From Streptomyces rimosus subsp. rimosus (GTDB lineage: Bacteria; Actinomycetota; Actinomycetes; Streptomycetales; Streptomycetaceae): a stretch of DNA of 64,000 nt. Location of the stretch: positions 5,195 through 69,194 of the forward strand of contig NZ_JOCQ01000089.1 of assembly GCF_000720725.1 (NCBI RefSeq), given 5' to 3'. The notes under the pieces are model-generated. The model had not been told where the DNA came from, made no database searches, and was given only the letters and a program-made list of their open reading frames with translations. Made by a program: the position numbers and the translations under genes. Positions 24,748 to 32,129 of this stretch are shown in pieces (within the stretch, counting starts at the first letter, position 1; each line of letters opens with the position of its first letter).

Positions 24748-25352
24748 TACGCGTTCACCCCGGCACGCGCCCGCAGCAGAGCGGCGGGAGCAACGTCCTC
24801 CAGCGGCAGACCACGACGGGCGGCGATCTCCTCGGGCCGCTTGAGCCCCTGGAGCGCCTCCACCGTGGCGTGCACGATGTTGATCGGGTTCGACGAACCG
24901 AGCGACTTGCTCAGCACGTCGTGGATGCCCGCGCACTCCAGGACGGCGCGCACCGGGCCACCGGCGATCACACCGGTACCGGGGGAAGCAGGCTTGAGCA
25001 GGACGACGCCCGCGGCCTTCTCGCCCTGGATCGGGTGCGGGATGGTGCCGGCGATACGGGGGACCTTGAAGAAGTGCTTCTTGGCCTCCTCAACACCCTT
25101 GGCGATGGCGGCCGGCACCTCCTTGGCCTTGCCGTAACCGACACCGACGGTGCCGTCACCATCGCCCACCACGACCAGCGCGGTGAAGCTGAAGCGACGA
25201 CCACCCTTCACAACCTTGGCGACGCGGTTGATTGCGACAACCCGCTCGACGTAAGCGGTCTTCTCGGCAGCAGCGCCGCCGTCCCGCCGGTCCTTACGGT
25301 CCCGCCGCTCGCCGCCACCGGCACCGCTGCCGCGGCGCTGGGGTCCAGCCAT
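24747..25352 (-). CDS. rpsE: 30S ribosomal protein S5
   Basis: S5 contributes to decoding accuracy and mRNA entry. The 201-residue protein has a long charged N-terminus (GAGGGERRDRKDRRDGG), the dsRBD-like AYVERVVAINRVAKVVKGGRRFSF region, GYGKAKEVPAAI, and the C-terminal TNP-like HATVEALQGLKRPEEIA. The spectinomycin loop is present without obvious alteration. ATG at 25352, 78 bp after rplR, with one-base overlap into rpmD. Confidence 0.98.
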   Translation of the reverse strand: MAGPQRRGSGAGGGERRDRKDRRDGGAAAEKTAYVERVVAINRVAKVVKGGRRFSFTALVVVGDGDGTVGVGYGKAKEVPAAIAKGVEEAKKHFFKVPRIAGTIPHPIQGEKAAGVVLLKPASPGTGVIAGGPVRAVLECAGIHDVLSKSLGSSNPINIVHATVEALQGLKRPEEIAARRGLPLEDVAPAALLRARAGVNA

Positions 25353-25430
25353 TGGAATTACCTCTCTCTGTTACTCCCTCCGGACGCCGTCACCGGCGCT
25401 GGAGGGGCCCAGTAGCTACGGAACCGGGAC

Positions 25431-25814
25431 TTAGAACTTCAGTCCGGCTTCGCGGGCTGCATCGGCCAGAGCGGCAATCCGCCCGGCGTACTGCTTGCCA
25501 CCACGGTCGAAGACGACGGCCTCGACGCCGGCGGCCTTGGCGCGCTCGGCGACCAGGGAGCCGACCTGCTTGGCCAGGTCCGTCTTGTTGCCCTCGCCAC
25601 CACGGATCGACGCGTCCAGGGTCGACGCCGACGCCAGGGTGTGACCCTTGATGTCGTCGATGACCTGGGCGGTGATACCGCGGTTGGACCGCGTCACGAC
25701 CAGACGCGGACGCTCCGGCGTACCCGAAATCCGCTTGCGGATGCGGATGTGGCGACGCTTGGCGGCGGCGCGCTTGTAGGCGTCACCCTTCGCGACCTTC
25801 ACACCGTATGCCAT
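25431..25814 (-). CDS. rplR: 50S ribosomal protein L18
   Basis: L18 binds 5S rRNA and joins it to the 50S subunit. The 127-residue protein contains RRHIRIRKRISGTPERPRLVV, SNRGITAQVIDDIKGHTLASAST and FDRGGKQYAGRIAALADAAREAGL, family hallmarks. The frame starts at ATG 25814, 3 bp after rplF. A 78-bp gap with a GC-rich stretch follows before rpsE. Confidence 0.98.
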   Translation of the reverse strand: MAYGVKVAKGDAYKRAAAKRRHIRIRKRISGTPERPRLVVTRSNRGITAQVIDDIKGHTLASASTLDASIRGGEGNKTDLAKQVGSLVAERAKAAGVEAVVFDRGGKQYAGRIAALADAAREAGLKF

Positions 25815-25817
25815 GGC

Positions 25818-26357
25818 TTACTTACCAGCCTTTCCGACCTTGCGGCGGATGACCTCGCCGGCGTACTTGACGCCCTTGGCCTTGTACGGGTCGGGCTTGC
25901 GCAGCTTGCGGATGTTCGCGGCGACCTCGCCGACCTTCTGCTTGTCGATGCCCTCGACGCTCAGCTTGGTCGGGGACTCGACCTTGAACGAGATGCCCTC
26001 GGGCGCCTCGACCAGGATCGGGTGGCTGTAACCGAGCGAGAACTCCAGGTTGGAGCCCTTCGCCTGGACGCGGTAACCGACACCGCTGATCTCGAGCGCC
26101 TTGGTGAATCCCTGGGTCACGCCGGTGATCATGTTCGCCACCAGCGTGCGGGACAGGCCGTGCAGGGCCTTGTTCTGACGCTCGTCGTTCGGGCGGGTGA
26201 CGTTGATGACGCCGTCCTCACCCTTGGCGACCTCGATGGGCGCGGCGACGGTGTGCTGCAGGGAGCCCTTGGGACCCTTCACCGAAACCGTGCGGCCGTC
26301 GATGGTGACGTCCACACCAGCGGGAACCTGGATGGGCAGCTTGCCAATACGCGACAT
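25818..26357 (-). CDS. rplF: 50S ribosomal protein L6
   Basis: L6 lies near the GTPase centre. The 179-residue product starts MSRIGKLPIQVPAGVDVTID and carries SVKGPKGSL, the repeat-domain GYRVQAKGSNLEFSLGYSHP and the tail RKPDPYKAKGVKYAGEVIRRK with the characteristic lysines. ATG at 26357, 22 bp after rpsH; the upstream AGGAAT acts as ribosome binding site. Confidence 0.98.
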   Translation of the reverse strand: MSRIGKLPIQVPAGVDVTIDGRTVSVKGPKGSLQHTVAAPIEVAKGEDGVINVTRPNDERQNKALHGLSRTLVANMITGVTQGFTKALEISGVGYRVQAKGSNLEFSLGYSHPILVEAPEGISFKVESPTKLSVEGIDKQKVGEVAANIRKLRKPDPYKAKGVKYAGEVIRRKVGKAGK

Positions 26358-26379
26358 TAGCTATTCCTCCGTTCCCGAA

Positions 26380-26778
26380 TTACCAGACGTAGGCGAGAAC
26401 TTCTCCGCCTACGCCCTTCTTGCTGGCCTGCTGACCGGTGAGGAGACCGTGCGACGTGGAGATGATCGCCACGCCCAGGCCGCCGAGCACCTTCGGCAGG
26501 TTGGTGGACTTTGCGTAGACCCGCAGGCCCGGCTTCGAGATGCGCTTGATGCCGGCGATCGAGCGCTCGCGGTTCGGACCGAACTTCAGCTCAAGGATGA
26601 GGTTCTTGCCGACCTCGGCGTCCTCGACCTTCCAGCCGGTGATGTAACCCTCCTGCTGGAGGATCTCCGCGATGTGCGACTTGATCTTGCTGTGCGGCAT
26701 CACGACGGTGTCGTGGTACGCCGAGTTCGCGTTCCGCAGACGCGTGAGCATGTCTGCGATGGGGTCAGTCATGGTCAT
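26380..26778 (-). CDS. rpsH: 30S ribosomal protein S8
   Basis: S8 binds 16S rRNA helix 21 and in E. coli represses the spc operon. The 132-residue protein begins MTMTDPIADMLTRLRNANSA (two possible ATGs, 26778 and 26772) and has SIAGIKRISKPGLRVYAK and the C-terminal STSHGLLTGQQASKKGVGGEVLAYVW. It is preceded by an unusually long 264-bp gap after rpsN, the only large break within the spc gene order. Confidence 0.98.
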   Translation of the reverse strand: MTMTDPIADMLTRLRNANSAYHDTVVMPHSKIKSHIAEILQQEGYITGWKVEDAEVGKNLILELKFGPNRERSIAGIKRISKPGLRVYAKSTNLPKVLGGLGVAIISTSHGLLTGQQASKKGVGGEVLAYVW

Positions 26779-27042
26779 GAATTGGCCTTCGGCCTCTCTC
26801 GCCGGGGTTTCCTGTATGCGCCATCCCTCTCCCCGATCAGGGTCGGGACGGGTGCGGCGCGGGGACCTTCGGCGTAGTAAGTCGTTCCTGGGCGGCGGGC
26901 GCCCAACCCTTCTACCCTACGGGATCAAAGGGCGGGCCCCCGCCGAACAGATGCTTACCGAGAGACTCCGGAACCACCCTCGTGATTCCTGCCGTCCGCC
27001 GGGCGCCCGCGAGGGCGCTGGTCGGACGTGCGGGAGGGGGTG
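26779..27042 (-). other. 264-bp non-coding gap between rpsN and rpsH
   Basis: No credible ORF is present. On the minus strand a GGCGG-GGGC-CCGCC stem is followed by CTTTGATCCC and TAGGGT, so a weak terminator plus a -10-like sequence may lie in 26900-26955. Other intergenic gaps in this operon are 0-78 bp. Confidence 0.5.
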
Positions 27043-27228
27043 TTACCAGGAGCTCTTGGTCACGCCCGGCAGCTCGCCACGGTGAGCCATCTCACGGAGG
27101 CACACGCGGCACAGGCCGAACTTGCGGTACACGGAGTGCGGCCGGCCGCAGCGCTGGCAACGCGTGTACGCGCGCACAGCGAACTTCGGCTTGCGGGCCG
27201 CCTTAGCGATCAGAGCCTTCTTCGCCAC
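27043..27228 (-). CDS. rpsN: 30S ribosomal protein S14, type Z
   Basis: This 61-residue S14 is the short zinc-binding form: TRCQRCGRPHSVYRKFGLCRVCLREMAHRG contains the C-x2-C-x12-C-x2-C ligand set. It ends with the conserved GELPGVTKSSW. ATG at 27228, 2 bp after rplE. Many actinomycetes also carry a longer zinc-free S14 elsewhere under Zur control; this copy would be the zinc-replete version. Confidence 0.97.
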   Translation of the reverse strand: MAKKALIAKAARKPKFAVRAYTRCQRCGRPHSVYRKFGLCRVCLREMAHRGELPGVTKSSW

Positions 27229-27230
27229 GG

Positions 27231-27791
27231 TCAGTTCTCCTTGAACGGGAAGCCGAGGTGACGAAGCAGGGCGCGGCCCTCATCGTCGTTGGACGCCGTG
27301 GTGACCACGGTGATGTCCATGCCCCGCTGCCGGTCGATCTTGTCCTGGTCGATCTCGTGGAACATGACCTGCTCCGTGAGACCGAAGGTGTAGTTGCCCC
27401 GACCGTCGAACTGCTTCGGGGACAGACCACGGAAGTCGCGGATGCGCGGGAGCGCGAGCGACAGCAGGCGGTCCAGGAACTCCCACATGCGGTCACCGCG
27501 GAGGGTGACGTGGGCACCGATCGGCTGGCCCTCGCGCAGCTTGAACTGCGCGATGGACTTACGGGCCTTGGTGACGGCCGGCTTCTGGCCGGTGATCGTG
27601 GTGAGGTCCTTGATGGCACCCTCGATCAGCTTGGAGTCGCGGGCGGCGTCGCCCACACCCATGTTGACCACGATCTTGGTCAGACCGGGGATCTGCATGA
27701 CGTTCTCGTAGGAGAACTCGTCCTTCAGCTTCCCGGCGATCTCTTCGCGGTAGCGCGTCTTGAGACGCGGCGCGTTGGTGGTGGCAGTCAT
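27231..27791 (-). CDS. rplE: 50S ribosomal protein L5
   Basis: L5 binds 5S rRNA and contacts S13 and P-site tRNA. The 186-residue protein has KTRYREEIAGKLKDEFSYEN, VVNMGVGDAARDSKLIEGAI, RMWEFLDRLLSLALPRIRDFRGL and the family end RHLGFPFKEN. ATG at 27791 overlaps the rplX stop by one base. Length is normal. Confidence 0.98.
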   Translation of the reverse strand: MTATTNAPRLKTRYREEIAGKLKDEFSYENVMQIPGLTKIVVNMGVGDAARDSKLIEGAIKDLTTITGQKPAVTKARKSIAQFKLREGQPIGAHVTLRGDRMWEFLDRLLSLALPRIRDFRGLSPKQFDGRGNYTFGLTEQVMFHEIDQDKIDRQRGMDITVVTTASNDDEGRALLRHLGFPFKEN

Positions 27792-28114
27792 CAGATGTCC
27801 TCACCGGTCCGCTTGGCAACGCGGATCTTGTTGCCCTCGTCGTCGAAGCGGTATCCGACGCGGGTGACGACCTTCTGGCCGTCCTTCTCCACCACGAGCT
27901 GAACGTTGCTCACGTGGATCGGGGCCTCGGTCGTCACGATGCCGCCGGTCTTGGAGCCCCGAGCGGTCTGACCGGCCTTGGTGTGCTTCTTGACCCGGTT
28001 GACACCCTCGACCAGGACACGGTCCTCGCGGGGGAAGGCCGCGATGACCTTGCCCTGCTTGCCCTTGTCCTTGCCGGTGATGATCTGGACCAGGTCGCCC
28101 TTCTTGATCTTCAT
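27791..28114 (-). CDS. rplX: 50S ribosomal protein L24
   Basis: L24 starts 50S assembly. The 107-residue KOW-domain protein reads MKIKKGDLVQIITGKDKGKQ, with VLVEGVNRVKKHTKAGQ and KVVTRVGYRFDDEGNKIRVAKRTGE. ATG at 28114, 3 bp after rplN, and one-base overlap with rplE, so the three genes are tightly coupled. Confidence 0.98.
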   Translation of the reverse strand: MKIKKGDLVQIITGKDKGKQGKVIAAFPREDRVLVEGVNRVKKHTKAGQTARGSKTGGIVTTEAPIHVSNVQLVVEKDGQKVVTRVGYRFDDEGNKIRVAKRTGEDI

Positions 28115-28117
28115 CGG

Positions 28118-28486
28118 TTACAGCACCTCCGGCGCGAGCGAGATGATCTTCATGAACTTCTTCTCGCGCAGCTCCCGGCCCACGGGGCCGAAGATGCGGG
28201 TGCCGCGGGGGTCGCCATCGTTCTTGAGGATGACGGCCGCGTTCTCGTCGAAGCGGATGTACGAGCCGTCCGGACGGCGGCGCTCCTTGACGGTGCGAAC
28301 GATGACCGCCTTGACGACGTCACCCTTCTTCACGTTGCCACCGGGGATCGCATCCTTGACGGTGGCGACGATGACGTCACCGATGCCCGCGTAGCGGCGG
28401 CCCGAACCACCGAGAACACGGATGGTGAGAATTTCCTTCGCACCCGTGTTGTCGGCGACCCGAAGCCGCGACTCCTGCTGGATCAC
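28118..28486 (-). CDS. rplN: 50S ribosomal protein L14
   Basis: L14 forms intersubunit bridge B8. The 122-residue protein IQQESRLRVADNTGAKEI... contains RYAGIGDVIVATVKDAIPGG, KKGDVVKAVIVRT and SLAPEVL at its end, all conserved. The start is the GTG at 28486, preceded by AGGAG at good spacing. In E. coli rplN opens the spc operon; here it follows rpsQ after a 39-nt gap that contains half of the hairpin described at 28521-28540. Confidence 0.98.
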   Translation of the reverse strand: MIQQESRLRVADNTGAKEILTIRVLGGSGRRYAGIGDVIVATVKDAIPGGNVKKGDVVKAVIVRTVKERRRPDGSYIRFDENAAVILKNDGDPRGTRIFGPVGRELREKKFMKIISLAPEVL

Positions 28487-28520
28487 GTCTATCTCCTGAT
28501 CGTCTGCCGGTTCCCGGCGG

Positions 28521-28540
28521 GGGCCTCATTGCTGAGGCCC
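28521..28540 (-). terminator. GNRA-loop hairpin covering the rpsQ stop codon
   Basis: On the minus strand GGGCCTCA-GCAA-TGAGGCCC is a perfect 8-bp stem capped by a GCAA tetraloop; the TGA stop of rpsQ is its right arm start. It lies at the S10/spc boundary. No U-tract follows, so attenuation, processing or mRNA stability are as likely as termination. Confidence 0.55.
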
Positions 28541-28771
28541 ACCGCGCGTCTCCATCAGGAGGACGCGGTCGCCGACACCGGCAGCGTTCTGCTCGTCGTG
28601 CGCCTTGAGCTTGTTCGTACGGCGGATGACCTTGCCGTACAGCGCGTGCTTGACACGGTCCTCGACAGCGACGACGACGGTCTTGTCCATCTTGTCGCTG
28701 ACGACGAGACCCTCGCGGGTCTTGCGGAAGCCGCGCTGCTCGTTCGTCTCAGTCACATTCTTCTCGCTCAT
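28526..28771 (-). CDS. rpsQ: 30S ribosomal protein S17, C-terminally truncated
   Basis: S17 is a primary 16S rRNA-binding OB-fold protein. Residues 1-76 are a normal actinomycete S17 (RGFRKTREGLVVSDKMDKTV, VKHALYGKVIRRTNKLKAHD, VGDRVLLMETR). After METR the family continues with PLSATKRWRVVEILEK or similar, but here the frame reads GGPQQ and stops, so the last strand and basic tail (~18 residues) are absent. None of the three forward frames in 28487-28545 restores that tail. The gene overlaps rpmC by one base. Either a real truncation, with a hairpin over the stop, or a sequence/assembly error; the product may still be functional if S17 tolerates this loss. Confidence 0.85.
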   Translation of the reverse strand: MSEKNVTETNEQRGFRKTREGLVVSDKMDKTVVVAVEDRVKHALYGKVIRRTNKLKAHDEQNAAGVGDRVLLMETRGGPQQ

Positions 28772-28995
28772 CAGGCGCTCTCCACCGTCTCGATGCCGAG
28801 CTCGCGCTCCCGCATCAGGGTGTAGATCCGGGCGATGTCCTTGCGGACGGCCTTCAGCCGGCCGTGGTTCTCAAGCTGTCCGGTCGCCGCCTGGAAGCGG
28901 AGGTTGAACAGCTCCTCCTTGGCCTCACGAAGCTTCCCAACGAGGTCCTCGTTGTTCAGCTCGCGCAGCTCGGTCGCCTTGGTACCGGCCGCCAT
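28771..28995 (-). CDS. rpmC: 50S ribosomal protein L29
   Basis: L29 lies at the polypeptide exit and helps dock trigger factor and SRP. The 74-residue helical-hairpin protein reads MAAGTKATELRELNNEDLVG with KEELFNLRFQAATGQLEN and RKDIARIYTLMRERE. The ATG at 28995 overlaps the rplP stop (TGATG), which favours it over the GTG three bases upstream. Its own stop overlaps rpsQ. Confidence 0.97.
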   Translation of the reverse strand: MAAGTKATELRELNNEDLVGKLREAKEELFNLRFQAATGQLENHGRLKAVRKDIARIYTLMRERELGIETVESA

Positions 28996-29414
28996 CACGA
29001 CTCACCTGCCTCGCGCCGCACGATGCGGCACTTCATCGGAAGCTTGTGGGCGGCGCGGGTCAGCGCCTCCTTGGCAACCTTTTCGTTCGGGAAGGACAGC
29101 TCGAACATCACCCGACCGGGCTTGACGTTCGCGACCCACCACTCCGGAGAACCCTTACCGGAACCCATGCGGGTCTCGGCCGGCTTCTTCGTCAGCGGGC
29201 GGTCCGGGTAAATGTTGATCCAGACCTTGCCGCCACGCTTGATGTGACGGGTCATGGCGATACGAGCGGACTCGATCTGCCGGTTCGTCACGTAGGCGGG
29301 GGTCACGGCCTGAATGCCGTACTCACCGAAGGCAAGCTCGGTGCCACCCTTGGCCATACCGTTGCGCTTCGGGTGGTGCTGCTTGCGGTGCTTGACCCTG
29401 CGAGGGATCAGCAT
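28995..29414 (-). CDS. rplP: 50S ribosomal protein L16
   Basis: L16 sits by the A-site elbow of the 50S subunit and is needed for peptidyl transfer. The 139-residue protein starts MLIPRRVKHRKQHHPKRNGM and contains GEYGIQAVTPAYVTNRQIES, RHIKRGGKVWINIYPDRPLT and MGSGKGSPEWWVANVKPG. ATG at 29414, 5 bp after rpsC. It is the site of evernimicin/avilamycin resistance changes in other bacteria; nothing unusual is evident here. Confidence 0.98.
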   Translation of the reverse strand: MLIPRRVKHRKQHHPKRNGMAKGGTELAFGEYGIQAVTPAYVTNRQIESARIAMTRHIKRGGKVWINIYPDRPLTKKPAETRMGSGKGSPEWWVANVKPGRVMFELSFPNEKVAKEALTRAAHKLPMKCRIVRREAGES

Positions 29415-29419
29415 GTCGG

Positions 29420-30244
29420 TCAGCCCTCCGTTCCGGTGCTCTCAGCAGCCGGAGCAGCGGCAGCGGCCTCGGCCTTGGGGGCCTCGGCAGCGGCGTTCTG
29501 CTGCGGCTTGCGGCCGCCACGGCCGCCACGCTCGCCACCGCGGCGCGGGCGGTCGTTGCCACCACGGGCCGGGCGGTTGCCCGCACGGGCGGCAGCGTTC
29601 TCGGCGCGGACCTCGGCGATGTTCTTGACGTCGCCCTTGTAGATCCAGACCTTCACGCCGATCCGGCCGAAGGTGGTCTTGGCCTCGAAGAAGCCGTAGT
29701 CGACGTTCGCGCGGAGCGTGTGCAGGGGCACACGGCCCTCGCGGTAGAACTCCGAGCGCGACATCTCGGCACCGCCGAGACGGCCACCACACTGGATCTT
29801 GATGCCCTTGGCGCCGGCCTTCATCGTCGACTGCATGCTCTTGCGCATGGCGCGACGGAAGGAGACGCGGGAGGACAGCTGCTCGGCGACGGCCTGGGCC
29901 ACCAGCTGAGCATCGGTCTCGGGGTTCTTGACCTCGAGGATGTTCAGCTGGACCTGCTTGCCGGTCAGCTTCTCCAGTTCGCCGCGGATGCGGTCGGCCT
30001 CGGCGCCGCGGCGGCCGATGACGATGCCCGGACGAGCGGTGTGGATGTCAACGCGGACGCGCTCACGGGTGCGCTCGATCTCCACCTTCGAGATGCCGGC
30101 GCGCTCCATGCCCTTCGTCATCATGCGACGAATGGCGACGTCTTCCTTGACGTAGTCCTTGTACAGCTTGTCGGCGTACCAACGCGACTTGAAGTCGGTG
30201 GTGATGCCGAGCCGGAACCCGTGCGGGTTTACCTTCTGGCCCAT
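29420..30244 (-). CDS. rpsC: 30S ribosomal protein S3
   Basis: S3 forms part of the mRNA entry helicase. The 274-residue protein has MGQKVNPHGFRLGITTDFKS, a KH domain (about 40-110, RPGIVIGRRGAEADRIR), the C-terminal S3 domain QCGGRLGGAEMSRSEFYREG, and an Arg/Gly then Ala/Glu-rich tail of ~60 residues (GRGGRKPQQNAAAEAPKAEA), usual for actinomycetes. ATG at 30244 shares one base with the rplV stop. Confidence 0.98.
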   Translation of the reverse strand: MGQKVNPHGFRLGITTDFKSRWYADKLYKDYVKEDVAIRRMMTKGMERAGISKVEIERTRERVRVDIHTARPGIVIGRRGAEADRIRGELEKLTGKQVQLNILEVKNPETDAQLVAQAVAEQLSSRVSFRRAMRKSMQSTMKAGAKGIKIQCGGRLGGAEMSRSEFYREGRVPLHTLRANVDYGFFEAKTTFGRIGVKVWIYKGDVKNIAEVRAENAAARAGNRPARGGNDRPRRGGERGGRGGRKPQQNAAAEAPKAEAAAAAPAAESTGTEG

Positions 30245-30591
30245 TACCGGGTTCCTTCCTTGCTGCTGACGACCACGGTGATGTGGCTGGTCCGCTTGCG
30301 GATCCGGTAGGCACGGCCCTGGGCACGCGGACGGAACCGCTTCAGGGTCGGACCCTCGTCGACGTACGCCTCGCTGATAACCAGCGTGGAGGCGTCCGTG
30401 TGGTCGTAGTTGTGCGCGGCGTTGGCAATGGCGCTGTCCAGCACCTTGCCCACGGGCACGCTCGCGGCCTGCGGGGCGAAACGCAGGACCGCCTGAGCCT
30501 CCGTGGCATCCATGCCACGGATAAGGTCCACCACGCGGCGGGCCTTCATGGGCGTGACGCGGATGTACCGCGCCTGGGCCCTGGCTTCCAT
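30244..30591 (-). CDS. rplV: 50S ribosomal protein L22
   Basis: L22 lines the exit tunnel, where its beta-hairpin affects macrolide binding. The 115-residue protein starts MEARAQARYIRVTPMKARRV and contains AIANAAHNYDHTDASTLVIS, VDEGPTLKRFRPRAQGRAYR and the hairpin IRKRTSHITVVV. Two starts are possible: ATG 30591 with AAGGGA upstream (used; matches family start) and ATG 30615, adding eight residues. The protein shows no insertion in the macrolide-resistance loop. Confidence 0.96.
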   Translation of the reverse strand: MEARAQARYIRVTPMKARRVVDLIRGMDATEAQAVLRFAPQAASVPVGKVLDSAIANAAHNYDHTDASTLVISEAYVDEGPTLKRFRPRAQGRAYRIRKRTSHITVVVSSKEGTR

Positions 30592-30635
30592 GGTTGTCCC
30601 TTCGGTGTCAGTCATAGTCTTCGCACTCCGGTCGA

Positions 30636-30917
30636 TCAGCGACGACGCGACTTGCGGTCGTCCTTCTCGTGGCCGCGGAAGGTGCGGGTCGGCGCAAACT
30701 CGCCGAGCTTGTGGCCGACCATCGACTCGGTGACGAACACCGGGACGTGCTTGCGGCCGTCGTGCACCGCGATCGTGTGGCCGAGCATGGCCGGGACGAT
30801 CATGGAGCGGCGGGACCAGGTCTTGATGACGTTCTTGGTGCCGGCTTCGTTCTGGACATCCACCTTCTTGGCGAGGTGGTCGTCGACGAAGGGCCCCTTC
30901 TTGAGACTACGCGGCAT
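30636..30917 (-). CDS. rpsS: 30S ribosomal protein S19
   Basis: S19 in the 30S head contacts L5 and tRNA. The 93-residue product MPRSLKKGPFVDDHLAKKVD... has KTWSRRSMIVPAMLGHTIAV, KHVPVFVTESMVGHKLGEFA and TFRGHEKDDRKSRRR. ATG at 30917, 12 bp after rplB; a 44-bp gap precedes rplV. Confidence 0.98.
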   Translation of the reverse strand: MPRSLKKGPFVDDHLAKKVDVQNEAGTKNVIKTWSRRSMIVPAMLGHTIAVHDGRKHVPVFVTESMVGHKLGEFAPTRTFRGHEKDDRKSRRR

Positions 30918-30929
30918 CTAAACCCGCTC

Positions 30930-31766
30930 CTAGCGCTTCTTGTTCGTCTTGCGGCGGCGGACGATGTACTTGTTCGAAGCCTTCTTCGGCGAACGCGTAC
31001 GACCCTCCTTCTGGCCCCAGGGCGAGACCGGGTGGCGACCACCGGAGGTCTTGCCCTCACCACCACCGTGCGGGTGGTCGACCGGGTTCATCACGACACC
31101 ACGCACGGTCGGGCGGACGCCCTTCCAGCGCATACGGCCGGCCTTGCCCCAGTTGATGTTCGACTGCTCGGCGTTGCCGACCTCGCCGACGGTGGCGCGG
31201 CAGCGCACGTCGACCAGGCGGATCTCACCGGACGGCATACGAAGGTGGGCCATGGAGCCCTCCTTCGCCAGCAGCTGCACGGAGGCACCCGCGGAGCGGG
31301 CGAACTTCGCGCCGCCGCCGGGCCGCAGCTCGATGGCGTGGATCGTCGTACCCACGGGGATGTGGCGCAGCGGCAGGTTGTTGCCCGGCTTGATGTCGGC
31401 GCCAGGGCCGTTCTCGATGCGGGCGCCCTGCACCAGGCCACGGGGGGCGATGATGTAGCGCTTCTCGCCGTCCGCGTAGTGGAGCAGCGCGATGCGGGCG
31501 GTGCGGTTCGGGTCGTACTCGATGTGCGCGACCTTGGCCGGCACGCCGTCCTTGTCGTGACGACGGAAGTCGATCACGCGGTAGGCGCGCTTGTGGCCAC
31601 CACCCTGGTGGCGAACGGTCACACGACCGGCGTTGTTACGGCCGCCCTTGCTGTGCAGCGGGCGGACCAGCGACTTCTCCGGCGTGGACCGCGTGATCTC
31701 GACAAAGTCGGCGACGCTGGAGCCACGACGGCCCGGGGTCGTCGGCTTGTACTTGCGGATACCCAT
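30930..31766 (-). CDS. rplB: 50S ribosomal protein L2
   Basis: L2 is essential for the peptidyl transferase centre and subunit association. The 278-residue protein has GIRKYKPTTPGRRGSSVADF, KGGRNNAGRVTVRHQGGGHK, IEYDPNRTARIALLHYADGE and the catalytic-histidine region VVMNPVDHPHGGGEGKTSGG. ATG at 31766, 39 bp after rplW. Everything is full length. Confidence 0.98.
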   Translation of the reverse strand: MGIRKYKPTTPGRRGSSVADFVEITRSTPEKSLVRPLHSKGGRNNAGRVTVRHQGGGHKRAYRVIDFRRHDKDGVPAKVAHIEYDPNRTARIALLHYADGEKRYIIAPRGLVQGARIENGPGADIKPGNNLPLRHIPVGTTIHAIELRPGGGAKFARSAGASVQLLAKEGSMAHLRMPSGEIRLVDVRCRATVGEVGNAEQSNINWGKAGRMRWKGVRPTVRGVVMNPVDHPHGGGEGKTSGGRHPVSPWGQKEGRTRSPKKASNKYIVRRRKTNKKR

Positions 31767-31805
31767 TTCTCAGTCCTCGTCCGATTCCGGACGACTCGGA
31801 CTCCG

Positions 31806-32129
31806 TTAGGAGACCGGGCCGCCGAAGATGTCGATACGGTCGCCCTCGGCGAGGGTCACGATGGCGCGCTTGGTGTTGGCGCGCTTGCCGAAACCGGTGC
31901 GGGTGCGCTTGCGCTTGCCCTGGCGGTTGATCGTGTTGACCCCGGTGACCTTGACCGAGAAGACCGCCTCGACGGCCTGCTTGATCTGAGTCTTGTTCGC
32001 ACGCGGGTCGACGACGAACGTGTACTTGTTCTCGTCCAGCAGCGCGTAGCTCTTCTCGGAGACGACCGGCTTGACCAGGAGGTCGCGCGGGTCCGAGAAG
32101 GACTTGCTGGTAACGGTCGCCTCAGTCAT
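31806..32129 (-). CDS. rplW: 50S ribosomal protein L23
   Basis: L23 forms the exit-site docking platform for trigger factor and SRP. The 107-residue protein shows DPRDLLVKPVVSEKSYALLD, KYTFVVDPRANKTQIKQAVE and the loop KRKRTRTGFGKRANTKRAIV. ATG at 32129 overlaps the rplD stop by one base, indicating coupled translation. Confidence 0.97.
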   Translation of the reverse strand: MTEATVTSKSFSDPRDLLVKPVVSEKSYALLDENKYTFVVDPRANKTQIKQAVEAVFSVKVTGVNTINRQGKRKRTRTGFGKRANTKRAIVTLAEGDRIDIFGGPVS

